NCBI GenBank assembly: GCA_964460185.1
Contig: CAYWTM010000046.1
Span: 1 to 22,549, forward strand
Direction: 5' to 3'
Length of the DNA stretch: 22,549 bases
From: JAVJPJ01 sp040217295
GTDB lineage: Bacteria > Pseudomonadota > Alphaproteobacteria > Rhodobacterales > Rhodobacteraceae
The position numbers and the translations under genes were made by a program. This document shows, piece by piece, positions 1 through 7,144 of this stretch. Positions within the stretch are counted from its first letter, which is position 1. The number at the start of each line of letters is the position of its first letter. A model generated the notes under the pieces. That model did not search any database and had not been told where the DNA came from. It worked only from the letters and a program-made list of their open reading frames with translations.

Positions 1-533
1 GCGCGGGCCTCATCCAGGGACCACAGGCTCAGGCGCAGGTTGGCGTCGTAGGACATAAGCGTGTCATGGTCGCGGGCAATTCGCGCGGCGTGGGTCACCG
101 CGGCGCGCATCGACGGGCTGATGGCCTGGCTCAGGGCGCTGACATGCAAGATCCTGGCAGAGGCGATCACATCCTCGGGCAGATCCTCGGGGCCATAAAG
201 GCTGGCGGCAGAGCCTCGGCGTGCATACCAGAATTCCCGCCCGGACGCATGGGGACGCACGAAATAGACCCCCGTCGGGGCATCGGGATGGGTTTTGACA
301 TGGGTGTGATCAATGCCCTCATCGGTCCACAGCTGGCGCAACCCTGCACCGAACGGGTCATTGCCCACGGCACTCAGATACCCCACCCGCGCGCCCTGCC
401 GCGCGGCCGCGACCATCGCGTTCGACGTGTCACCGCCAAAGCCCTGCCGATACAACGGCATGGCGCCCTCCCCGGTCGGCTGCGATACGAATTCGGCAAG
501 CGGTTCGCCAAGGGCAAGAACATCTGCTGACAC
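1..533 (-). CDS. PfkB-family sugar kinase, KDG-kinase-like (3' part outside window)
   Basis: This is a carbohydrate kinase of the ribokinase/PfkB fold, probably phosphorylating a sugar acid such as 2-keto-3-deoxygluconate in the cytoplasm. About 177 residues are visible. The N-terminus reads ALGEPLAEFVSQ, which is typical of KDG-kinase-type members. It is followed by the substrate-binding stretch FGGDTSNAMVAAARQGARVG near residues 34-53 and by GNDPFGAGL. The PfkB C-terminal signature (anion hole and catalytic Asp) lies beyond the left edge, so the exact sugar cannot be decided. I chose the GTG start at 533 because a near-perfect Shine-Dalgarno, AAGGAGGTGATC, sits just upstream; no ATG start is available. 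It is transcribed away from the rest of the window and has no obvious link with the acyl-CoA genes. Family assignment is firm; substrate is inference. Confidence 0.85.
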   Translation of the reverse strand, partial: MSADVLALGEPLAEFVSQPTGEGAMPLYRQGFGGDTSNAMVAAARQGARVGYLSAVGNDPFGAGLRQLWTDEGIDHTHVKTHPDAPTGVYFVRPHASGREFWYARRGSAASLYGPEDLPEDVIASARILHVSALSQAISPSMRAAVTHAARIARDHDTLMSYDANLRLSLWSLDEAR

Positions 534-1061
534 GGCGATCACCTCCTTGCCGATACGGGCCGTCAGATCCCGGCATGGTCGCATGCCCATGATCCACGCC
601 GACGGACGCAATGGCAACTCCGCGAGTGTTTCGCCGGACGGTACCCATACGGGCATGTATTGCAACCTTGCCAGATCTCCGGCCAATGCAGACCGCACCT
701 GACAACCCGCGCGGCACCGCCAGCCGTCGGACACGCCGACACACCAGACGCCAGCGAGCCAAACGCAACTGGTATTGCAAGGATACCTGGCAGCGGAGGG
801 CGGGCTTGCCAAGATCACACGCAGGACCCGTCACGCCCCCCGGCCCTCCCGTGTCCGTGCTTTCCGGGTTTCTTTGCGTGGGCGAAACGCGGGTTTTTTG
901 GCGAGAAAGCAACGGGGCGCAGGGACACTGACGCCGCGGCGACCTGCGCCCGTCGGAAACATGCGGCATGCGCTGCATTTGCGCGCGGACGGATTCGGGG
1001 CGAGGTCTGATGGCAAAAAGAAGAAGCTCGACCGTCGGCCGTTTCCGCCGATATTGCCGCC
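534..1061. other. Non-coding stretch between kinase and LysR gene
   Basis: Open frames here (for example a minus frame covering 430-1179 and plus frames at 611-1191) have compositions that look like shadows and overlap real genes, so I call no gene. The stretch should hold the kinase promoter. It contains two copies of GTATTGCAA (657-665 and 772-780), the second inside a LysR-type dyad. At about 1015-1060, reading minus beyond the LysR stop, a weak GGCC/GGTC hairpin is followed by TTCTTCTTTTT, which could be a poor terminator for the LysR gene. Nothing else is recognised. Confidence 0.5.
771..787. promoter_or_regulatory. LysR-type dyad upstream of the sugar kinase
   Basis: GGTAT-TGCAAGG-ATACC is a perfect 5-bp inverted repeat with a 7-base spacer. 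It fits the T-N11-A dyad form bound by LysR-type regulators. It lies about 240 bases upstream of the kinase start, and its centre shares GTATTGCAA with a second site at 657-665. Which protein binds it is unknown; the nearby LysR (1062-1991) is a candidate. Confidence 0.4.
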
Positions 1062-1991
1062 CTACGAGCTTCGTTTGCGTGATGGCTTGCGGAAGAATTG
1101 GGTGTCGTTGCCGGTTTCCGTCAGCATCCAGTCCACCAGGTGGCGGGTCTTTGTGAGGACGGAGCGGTCTGAGGGCCAAACGACGAAGTAAGCCATTCCG
1201 GTATGAATCGTCTGGGAGAACGGGCGAACGAGGCGGCCAGCCGCAAGATCTTCGGCCAACAGCGTCATCTGTCCCATCGCAAGCCCGTGACCCTGGAGTG
1301 CGGCGCTGTAGGCCAGAACCGAGCTGTCATAGGTGACCTCTCGGGCGCGGTCGAGCGCAAGGCCGCTATGGGCCGCCCAATCTGCCCAGACAGCACTGCG
1401 ATAGCGGGATTTCAGCAAGAGCGCCTTGGAGAGGGAACTTGAGCTGCGGAAACCGTCATGGCGGGCGGCGTACTCGGGGCTGCAGACCAGATCGGCGGTA
1501 TCATCGAAGAGTTTTCGCGAACGTGCGCCTTGCCACGAGCCATGGCCAAGGTGGACGGCGAGATCGAGATGGGTGCCCCGAAAATCAAGCCGTTCGATCT
1601 TGGTTTCCATACGGATCCGGTCCTCGGGGTGTTTGGCGCGAAAGGACGCCATGCGCGGAAGGAGCCAGTGATGAGCAAAGGTCGGATAGACCCGCAGTGT
1701 AACGGTGTGTTCGCGTTCGCGCGATAGCAGACGGTCGGTAACATCTTCCAGCTCATGGAAGAGATCGGCGATCTCATGGCCAAAGGCGCGGCCCGAAGCG
1801 GTGAGCGTGACCGAGCGTGGGCCGCGTTCGAACAGTTTGACGCCGATGTGGCGCTCCAAGAGCGATATTTGACGGCTGATCGCGACCTGGCTGACACCCA
1901 TGTGATTGGCCGCGGCCGTGAAAGTGTCGAAGCGGACCGCAACCGAGAAGGCGCGCAGGGCGTTGAGGGGCAGGTCGTCGGGCCGGGGCAT
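1062..1991 (-). CDS. LysR-family transcriptional regulator (GcvA-like group)
   Basis: A 309-residue LysR-type regulator, the usual family length. The N-terminal winged helix-turn-helix spans about residues 8-66: LPLNALRAFSVAVRF, then FTAAANHMGVSQVAISRQIS, then LLERHIGVKLFERG. The rest is the periplasmic-binding-protein-like effector domain, with VYPTFAHHWLLPRM and HLDLAVHLGHGSW marking the group that resembles GcvA. The ATG at 1991 gives MPRPDDLPLNALRAF, matching the paralogue at 15804-16748, although no clear Shine-Dalgarno precedes it. It diverges from the hydrolase-led operon beginning at 2135, the standard arrangement for a LysR and its target, so I infer it controls that operon in response to an acid or CoA-ester intermediate. 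The extreme C-terminus is basic (RKPSRKRSS). Family is certain; target and effector are inferred. Confidence 0.93.
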   Translation of the reverse strand: MPRPDDLPLNALRAFSVAVRFDTFTAAANHMGVSQVAISRQISLLERHIGVKLFERGPRSVTLTASGRAFGHEIADLFHELEDVTDRLLSREREHTVTLRVYPTFAHHWLLPRMASFRAKHPEDRIRMETKIERLDFRGTHLDLAVHLGHGSWQGARSRKLFDDTADLVCSPEYAARHDGFRSSSSLSKALLLKSRYRSAVWADWAAHSGLALDRAREVTYDSSVLAYSAALQGHGLAMGQMTLLAEDLAAGRLVRPFSQTIHTGMAYFVVWPSDRSVLTKTRHLVDWMLTETGNDTQFFRKPSRKRSS

Positions 1992-2134
1992 GGTCGGAAG
2001 GGTCCGTGGGTCCGTGGGTGCGGGGCTGCAGTATCTAGAGCCTGACTGCAGGTTGCAATAGCCTGAGGGGGAGCAGGGTATGCCGGGGACTGCGGCGTGG
2101 TTTGATGGCGAGGACGCGACAAAAGGACTGCGCG
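1992..2134. promoter_or_regulatory. Divergent promoter region with TTGCAATA site
   Basis: This 143-base gap separates the divergent LysR and hydrolase genes and must hold both promoters. CAGG-TTGCAATAG-CCTG (2049-2065) is an inverted repeat. Its AGGTTGCAATA is identical to 11 bases on the minus strand at 658-668 upstream of the sugar kinase. No convincing sigma-70 hexamers were picked by eye. Confidence 0.4.
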
Positions 2135-2947
2135 ATGGAGTACGAGACGATCATGCGGGCGGGCGGGGGCCGGGGCTGGCTCCTGTTGGTGCATGGTATG
2201 CTGGCCAGCCGGGCCTTATGGGCGCCCAATCTGGCGCGGTTGGGGGCGGCGCATAACCTGGTCTTGGTCGATCTGCCTGCCCATGGGGCGACGGCGGCGG
2301 CGGGTTGGGGCCGGGGCGCGGGACCCGAGACCTGGCATCCCGACGGGATGGTGGCGCGGCTGGACGCGATCCGGGCGGAGTTGGGGATCGCGCGCTGGGC
2401 GGTCTGCGGCCAAAGCTTCGGCGCGGGGCTGACCGTGCGCTATGCGTTGCACCATCCCGAGCGGGTGGTGGCCCAGGTGCTCACCAATGCGCGCACGGTG
2501 TTTCGCGATGAGAGTGACGCGGCCGAGCAGGCGGCGCGGGATGTGCGGGCGGCGCGGCTGCGGACCGAGGGGCGCGCGGCGCTGCGCGACGAACGCTTTC
2601 ATCCCCGTTTCGCCAAGCGCTTTCCGCCGGAGTTGCGCGAGCGGCTGAGCGCGGATGCCGATGCAATGGACCTGGAAGGCTATGCGCGCCTGTTGGAGTG
2701 GACCCTGCCCCAGGCGAGCCTGCGCGAGCAAGTGCGCGACTGTGTGGTGCCGTCTTTGTTGGTGAACGGGCGGCATGAGCGGTTGTTTCAGCCGGTGCGG
2801 GAGGCAATGGGCGGACTGTGGCCAGGGTTGGAGATCGTCGATCTGGATGGGGGGCATGCGGTGAACATAGAGAACCCGGAGGGTTTCGACACCGCCGTCC
2901 TGGCGTTCTTGGCGCGACAGGAGTGGGCGGGCGCGGGGCGAGGCTGA
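2135..2947 (+). CDS. Alpha/beta-fold hydrolase
   Basis: A cytoplasmic alpha/beta hydrolase of 270 residues, first gene of the plus operon. The oxyanion segment LLVHGML is near the N-terminus. The nucleophile elbow CGQSFG places Ser at about residue 94, and GGHAVN places the catalytic His at about 241. The acid is probably Glu215 in NGRHERLF, where many relatives have Asp. No signal peptide is present. I chose the ATG at 2135 because AAAGGA precedes it at good spacing; an in-frame ATG at 2102 would add 11 residues but lacks such a site. The family covers esterases, lactonases, C-C bond hydrolases and thioesterases, so the reaction cannot be fixed. In this context it may release or open a ring/ester before or after CoA activation. 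The next gene follows after a 93-base gap. Confidence 0.88.
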   Translation: MEYETIMRAGGGRGWLLLVHGMLASRALWAPNLARLGAAHNLVLVDLPAHGATAAAGWGRGAGPETWHPDGMVARLDAIRAELGIARWAVCGQSFGAGLTVRYALHHPERVVAQVLTNARTVFRDESDAAEQAARDVRAARLRTEGRAALRDERFHPRFAKRFPPELRERLSADADAMDLEGYARLLEWTLPQASLREQVRDCVVPSLLVNGRHERLFQPVREAMGGLWPGLEIVDLDGGHAVNIENPEGFDTAVLAFLARQEWAGAGRG

Positions 2948-3040
2948 ACGCAGGTCGGGGTGCGGTGATCCGACATTTGTTGCAACGGCACGCGCGGCGC
3001 ATGACAGTCCGCAAATATCAAGGGAGGTCGAGGGGCCATC

Positions 3041-4048
3041 ATGACGCTACCAAATGCGCTCAAGGGGCGGCTTCGCCTGCCCGTCATCGCCGCGCCGATG
3101 TTTCTGGTGTCGGGGACCGAATTGGTGATCGCGCAATGCAAGGCGGGGATCTTGGGCTCGTTTCCGTCGCTGAACGCACGGCCCGAGGCGGAGCTGCCCG
3201 CGTGGCTGGCGTTCATCCAGGCCGAACTGGCCGCCCATGACGCGGCGCATCCGGAGGCGCCGTCCGCGCCCTTCGGGGTCAATCTGGTGGCCAACAAGAC
3301 CAACACCCGCTTCGAGCATGACGCGGCGTGTTGTGTGGCGGCGGAGGTGCCGTTGATCCTGACGAGCCTATCGCCGCCGGGCGATCTGGTGCGGGCGGTG
3401 CATGGCTATGGCGGGTTGGTGTTTCACGATGTGACCACGGTACGCCATGCCGAAAAGGCCCTCGAACAGGGTGTGGACGGTCTGGTGTTGGTGGCCGCGG
3501 GCGCGGGCGGCCATGCAGGTGCGGCAAGCCCTTTTGCGCTGATCCAGGAAATCCGGGCGTTCTACGACGGTACCTTGGTGCTGGCGGGTGCGATCGCGGC
3601 GGGGGCGGCCCTGCATGGGGCGCTGAACCTGGGCGCCGATCTGGTCTATATGGGCAGCCGGTTCATCGCTGCCAAAGAAAGCAACGCGCCCGAGGACTAC
3701 CGGGCGATGGTGGTGAACGCGGCGCTGAAGGATGTGGTGTATACGCCTTATTTCAGCGGGCTGCCTGCGAATTATCTGGCCGAGAGCATCACGGCGGCGG
3801 GCATATCGCTCGACGAGGTGCGGCAGGCGGGGGCGGACCCGACGCGCTATCGTTCGCGGGTGGGGGAAAAGCCCAAGGCTTGGCGCGATGTGCGCGGGGC
3901 GGGTCAGGGCGTGGGCGCCGTGCGCGCGGTGCAGAGCGTGGCCGAGATCGTGGATGAGTTGGAACAGGGCTGGCGCGCGGCCGAGGCCGGGGCGCAGGCA
4001 AGGGCTGCCACGCGGGCGGCGTGGTTGCGGGGCGGAGGGGGTGCGTAA
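3041..4048 (+). CDS. Nitronate monooxygenase / 2-nitropropane dioxygenase-like FMN protein
   Basis: A 335-residue TIM-barrel flavoprotein of the nitronate monooxygenase family. The N-terminal LPVIAAPMFLVSG is the usual first FMN-barrel strand. GVNLVANKTNTRF follows near residue 88, and AGAGGHAGAASPF carries the conserved His at about 158. The phosphate-binding strands AGAIAAGAALHGALNLGAD and VYMGSRFIAAKES are also present. The family oxidises alkyl nitronates, but many members sit in fatty-acid or aromatic-acid operons with no nitro chemistry, and some relatives (FabK) reduce enoyl thioesters. Here it lies between a hydrolase and a crotonase, so an accessory redox step on an acyl-CoA or removal of a toxic by-product is possible; this is inference. 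AAGGGAGGT precedes the ATG. The stop overlaps the next start (TAATG), so translation is probably coupled. Confidence 0.88.
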   Translation: MTLPNALKGRLRLPVIAAPMFLVSGTELVIAQCKAGILGSFPSLNARPEAELPAWLAFIQAELAAHDAAHPEAPSAPFGVNLVANKTNTRFEHDAACCVAAEVPLILTSLSPPGDLVRAVHGYGGLVFHDVTTVRHAEKALEQGVDGLVLVAAGAGGHAGAASPFALIQEIRAFYDGTLVLAGAIAAGAALHGALNLGADLVYMGSRFIAAKESNAPEDYRAMVVNAALKDVVYTPYFSGLPANYLAESITAAGISLDEVRQAGADPTRYRSRVGEKPKAWRDVRGAGQGVGAVRAVQSVAEIVDELEQGWRAAEAGAQARAATRAAWLRGGGGA

Positions 4049-4821
4049 TGCCGGTGCGCTATGAGACGGCCGATGGGATCGCGCGGATCACCTTCGACGC
4101 GCCGGGGCGGCGCAATGCCCTGACACCCGAGGATCGCTATGAGCTGGCCGAGGAACTGACGCGGCTGCGCCATGACCCGGAGGTGCGCGTGGTGTTGATG
4201 ACCGGGGCGGGGTCGGACTTCTGCACCGGCGCCGATGTAGGCCAGATGGGCAAGGATGACCCGGCGGCGGCGCGCGTGCGGATGCAGCGTGGCGTGGGGG
4301 GTGTGGCGCGCGCGCTGGCGGCGATGGAAAAGCCGGTGGTGTCGGCGGTGCGCGGCTATGCGGTGGGCTTCGGCTGGTCGATGCCCTTGGCCTCGGACAT
4401 GGTCATCGCCTCCGAGACGGCGCGGTTTTCTATGCTGTTCTCCAAGCGCGGTTTGGCGCCGGATGGGGGCTCACTGCATTTCCTGATCCGCCATGTCGGG
4501 CAGATGCGGGCCAAGGAAATGGCCTTTACCGCGCGGATGATCGAGGCGCGGGAGGCCCTGGAGTTGGGTCTGGTGACGCGGGTGGTGGCCGATGACGCGC
4601 TGGAGACAGAGGCCGAGGCGCTGTGCGCCGATCTGCTGGCACGGCCCACGCGGGCCCTGGGCCTGACGCGGATGTTGTTCGAGACGGCGACGACGGCGAG
4701 CCTCGACAACTATCTGGAGGTCGAGGCCTTCGTGCAATCGGCCCTGAACCAGAGCGAGGATTACCGCGAAGCCATCGCAGCCTTCCGCGAAAAGCGCCCG
4801 CCGGTGTTTCGGGGGCGGTGA
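4048..4821 (+). CDS. Enoyl-CoA hydratase/isomerase (crotonase family, PaaG-like active site)
   Basis: A crotonase-fold protein of 257 residues. SDFCTGADV near residues 56-64 forms the first oxyanion element, and VRGYAVGFGWSMPLASDM near 105-122 the second. The two glutamates of hydratases are not apparent: GFGWSMPL has no Glu, and the second site reads GLAPDGG, with Asp at about residue 139. An Asp there is the pattern of PaaG and related 1,2-epoxyacyl-CoA or delta3-delta2 enoyl-CoA isomerases. I therefore favour isomerisation over simple hydration. The ATG at 4048 overlaps the preceding stop and has GGAGGGGG upstream; the longer frame from 4021 would sit inside the previous gene. It is followed at once by two acyl-CoA dehydrogenase genes. 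The fold is certain; the exact reaction is uncertain. Confidence 0.92.
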   Translation: MPVRYETADGIARITFDAPGRRNALTPEDRYELAEELTRLRHDPEVRVVLMTGAGSDFCTGADVGQMGKDDPAAARVRMQRGVGGVARALAAMEKPVVSAVRGYAVGFGWSMPLASDMVIASETARFSMLFSKRGLAPDGGSLHFLIRHVGQMRAKEMAFTARMIEAREALELGLVTRVVADDALETEAEALCADLLARPTRALGLTRMLFETATTASLDNYLEVEAFVQSALNQSEDYREAIAAFREKRPPVFRGR

Positions 4822-4826
4822 AGGAA

Positions 4827-5999
4827 ATGGCCGCAACGCAGGGCGCGCCCGATTGGAACGCCATGGCGGAGGCGGATTTCCGCGCCCATCTGCGTGCGGT
4901 GATCGCGGCCCATTGTCCGGAGGCATTGCGCCATCTCCCCCACCGCCTGCCTGCCGCGCAGACGCAGGGCTGGTATCACGCCCTGCACGCCGCGGGGATG
5001 ATCGCGCCCGCCTGGCCGGTGGAGTGGGGCGGCATGGACCTGAGCCCGGCGCGGCACCTGATCTATATCGAGGAGATGGAGGCCGCCGGCACGCCCTTCT
5101 TGCACGATTCCGGCGTGCGCAACCTTGCGCCGGCGCTGTTGGCCCATGGCACGCAGGCGCAAAAGGCGCGGTATCTTCCCCCCATGCATGCGGGCAAGCA
5201 CATCTGGTGCCAGGGCTATTCGGAGCCGGGCGCGGGGTCGGACCTCGCGAGCCTTGGCTGCGAGGGGCGCGTCGAGGGCGATAAGGTGATCGTGACGGGC
5301 CAGAAGATCTGGACCACCTCGGCCACCGAGGCCACCCATATCTTCGCCTTGGTGCGCACCGACCGGGCCGGGCCCAAGCAACACGGTATCAGTTTCCTGC
5401 TCGTCGACATGGCCACCCCCGGCATCACCGTGCGCCCGATCACGACGCTGTCGGGGCAGGCGGATTTCTGCGAGGTGTTTTTCGACGGCGTGCAGGTGGC
5501 GATGGCCGATGTGGTGGGCGGCCTGCACGAGGGCTGGAAGGTCGCACGGTCGTTGTTGGGGTTCGAGCGCATCTGGGCGGGATCGCCCAAGCGCGCGGTG
5601 CGCGCGCTTGACCAGTTGGGGCGGTTATTGGCGGAGCGGGGTCTGGAGGGCGATCCGATCTGGGCTGACCGCTATGGAAGGGCCTATTGCGACACCCGCG
5701 ACGCGCAGGATTTGTATGCCCGTTTCGCCGATCTGGTGGCGGAGGGGGGCGATCCGGGGGCGGAGGTCTCGGCGCTGAAGATCTGGTCAACGGCGACCTA
5801 TCAGACCGTGAGCGAGGCCTTGGTGGAGGCCGCCGGGGAGGATGGCGGGTTGCTTGGGTCGGTGCCGGCGGGGACGACCCCGGTCGATGTGCTGGCGACC
5901 TATCACGAGGCCCGCGCGCCGACTATTTTCGCCGGCACGAATGAGATTCATCGCAACATCCTGGCGCGGGCGATTTTGGGCCTGCCCAAAGCGCCGTGA
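4827..5999 (+). CDS. Acyl-CoA dehydrogenase, probable catalytic subunit
   Basis: A 390-residue acyl-CoA dehydrogenase: helical N-domain, beta-barrel with CQGYSEPGAGSDLASL (about residues 129-144), VTGQKIWTTSATEATHIF, and a C-terminal helical bundle ending TIFAGTNEIHRNILARAILG. Most family members have the catalytic Glu at the C-terminal site, but here that site reads IFAGT, with Ala. A Glu is instead found in LLGFERIWAG (about residue 247), the helix-G position used by isovaleryl-CoA and long-chain dehydrogenases. That suggests bulky or branched substrates. It directly precedes a second ACAD that lacks both glutamates, so the two may form one alpha2beta2 enzyme. The start is uncertain: a GTG at 4818 overlapping the previous stop (GTGA) is equally possible and adds three residues; neither has a strong Shine-Dalgarno. 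Electron transfer to ETF is expected from the family. Confidence 0.92.
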   Translation: MAATQGAPDWNAMAEADFRAHLRAVIAAHCPEALRHLPHRLPAAQTQGWYHALHAAGMIAPAWPVEWGGMDLSPARHLIYIEEMEAAGTPFLHDSGVRNLAPALLAHGTQAQKARYLPPMHAGKHIWCQGYSEPGAGSDLASLGCEGRVEGDKVIVTGQKIWTTSATEATHIFALVRTDRAGPKQHGISFLLVDMATPGITVRPITTLSGQADFCEVFFDGVQVAMADVVGGLHEGWKVARSLLGFERIWAGSPKRAVRALDQLGRLLAERGLEGDPIWADRYGRAYCDTRDAQDLYARFADLVAEGGDPGAEVSALKIWSTATYQTVSEALVEAAGEDGGLLGSVPAGTTPVDVLATYHEARAPTIFAGTNEIHRNILARAILGLPKAP

Positions 6000-6010
6000 G
6001 GCGGGCGGTG

Positions 6011-7144
6011 ATGGACCCCGACGATCTGCGGATGTTGGGCGAGGCGGCGGCGCGGTATGCGGCGCGGGTGCATGATCCGGCGGCGCTCCGGGCGAGGCGG
6101 GGGATCGGGCCGGGGCATGCGCCGGAGCAACTGCAGGAACTGGCCGCGCAAGGCTGGCTCGCGGCGTTCGTGCCGGAGGCAGCGGGGGGCCTGGGCCTGG
6201 GCCCGGAGGCGGCGGCGGCCCTGGTAGGGCCGTTGGCGGCGGGGTTTGCGGTGGCGCCGCTGGATAGCCATTTTCTGGCCTGTCGGGTGTTGGCACATGT
6301 GGGCGCCGCGCCCGAGGCCTATGCAGGGGTCGAGGATGGGAGCAGCCTGCCGGTCCTCGCGTTTCAGGAGCGCGCGGGCGATGTGTTTGCGCCCGCTTCG
6401 GTCGCCACGCGGCTGGGGGCGGATCTGCGCCTGACGGGGGCCAAGCGGTTTGTCCTGGGCCATCAGGTGGCGGGGCGGTTTTTGGTCACGGCGCGGGCCC
6501 CCCGGGGCGGTCTGGTGCTGGTAGAGGTGGCGGCGGGGGCTGAGGGGCTGGAGGCCACGACACAGTGGCGAGCCGATGGCGGGCCGATGGGGGCCTTGGG
6601 GTTTGCGAGCGTCCCGGCGCGCGTGGTCTGCGACGATCCCGAACTTGTGGCGGGCGCGGTGGCCCGCGCGGTGGACGAGACCGCGCTGGTGCTGGCCGCC
6701 GAAACCGTGGCTCATATCGAGGCGATGAAAAGCCTTTTGTTGGAGCATCTGCGCACACGGGTGCAGTTCGACCGGCCCATCGGCGCGTTTCAGGCGTTGC
6801 AGCACCGGGCGGCCGATCTGCATGTCGCGGCGTTGGTTTCGCGGGCTGTGTTGGAACCTGCCGTGACGCGGGTGGGCGCGGGCGTCGGCGACGCAAGCGC
6901 GCGGGCGCTGTTGGTGTCGCGGGTGCGCGCGCGTGCGAGCGTGACGGCGCGGACGATGGCGCGCGAGGCGATCCAGATGTTCGGCGCCATGGGCATCACC
7001 GACGAGTGCGACCTGGGCCTTCATGTGACGCGGGTTCTGGCGCTGAATGCGCAGCTAGGCACCGAGGCCGAACATCGCCGCCGATTGGCGGGGCTGCTGG
7101 CCGATGATTTGACACAGCGAATGACCGAGGAGATAGCCCGATGA
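6011..7144 (+). CDS. Acyl-CoA dehydrogenase-like, probable non-catalytic partner subunit
   Basis: A divergent ACAD-fold protein of 377 residues. It is recognised by VQFDRPIGAFQALQHRAADL (FAD and dimer-contact helix) and IQMFGAMGITDECDLGLH, the counterpart of the usual IQ-HGG-G-T-E segment. Its N-terminal and barrel domains are degenerate. By eye alignment the helix-G glutamate is Thr (VDETALVLAAE) and the C-terminal glutamate site reads AQLGT, so neither catalytic base is present. This is the pattern of the non-catalytic chain in actinobacterial heterotetramers such as FadE28-FadE29. The ATG at 6011 is preceded by GAGGCGGG; an alternative GTG at 5996 overlaps the previous stop and adds five residues. 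The end overlaps the next gene by ATGA, so the dehydrogenase pair and ligase look translationally coupled. Pairing with the preceding gene is inferred. Confidence 0.88.
   Translation: MDPDDLRMLGEAAARYAARVHDPAALRARRGIGPGHAPEQLQELAAQGWLAAFVPEAAGGLGLGPEAAAALVGPLAAGFAVAPLDSHFLACRVLAHVGAAPEAYAGVEDGSSLPVLAFQERAGDVFAPASVATRLGADLRLTGAKRFVLGHQVAGRFLVTARAPRGGLVLVEVAAGAEGLEATTQWRADGGPMGALGFASVPARVVCDDPELVAGAVARAVDETALVLAAETVAHIEAMKSLLLEHLRTRVQFDRPIGAFQALQHRAADLHVAALVSRAVLEPAVTRVGAGVGDASARALLVSRVRARASVTARTMAREAIQMFGAMGITDECDLGLHVTRVLALNAQLGTEAEHRRRLAGLLADDLTQRMTEEIAR

Noticed and set aside
430..1179. 249-codon minus-strand frame
   Set aside because: Overlaps the kinase start and the LysR end, is rich in Arg and Pro, and resembles no family; a shadow of high-GC sequence.
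5948..7024. 358-codon minus frame opposite the second ACAD
   Set aside because: Arg/His/Pro-rich antisense shadow of a clear coding gene.
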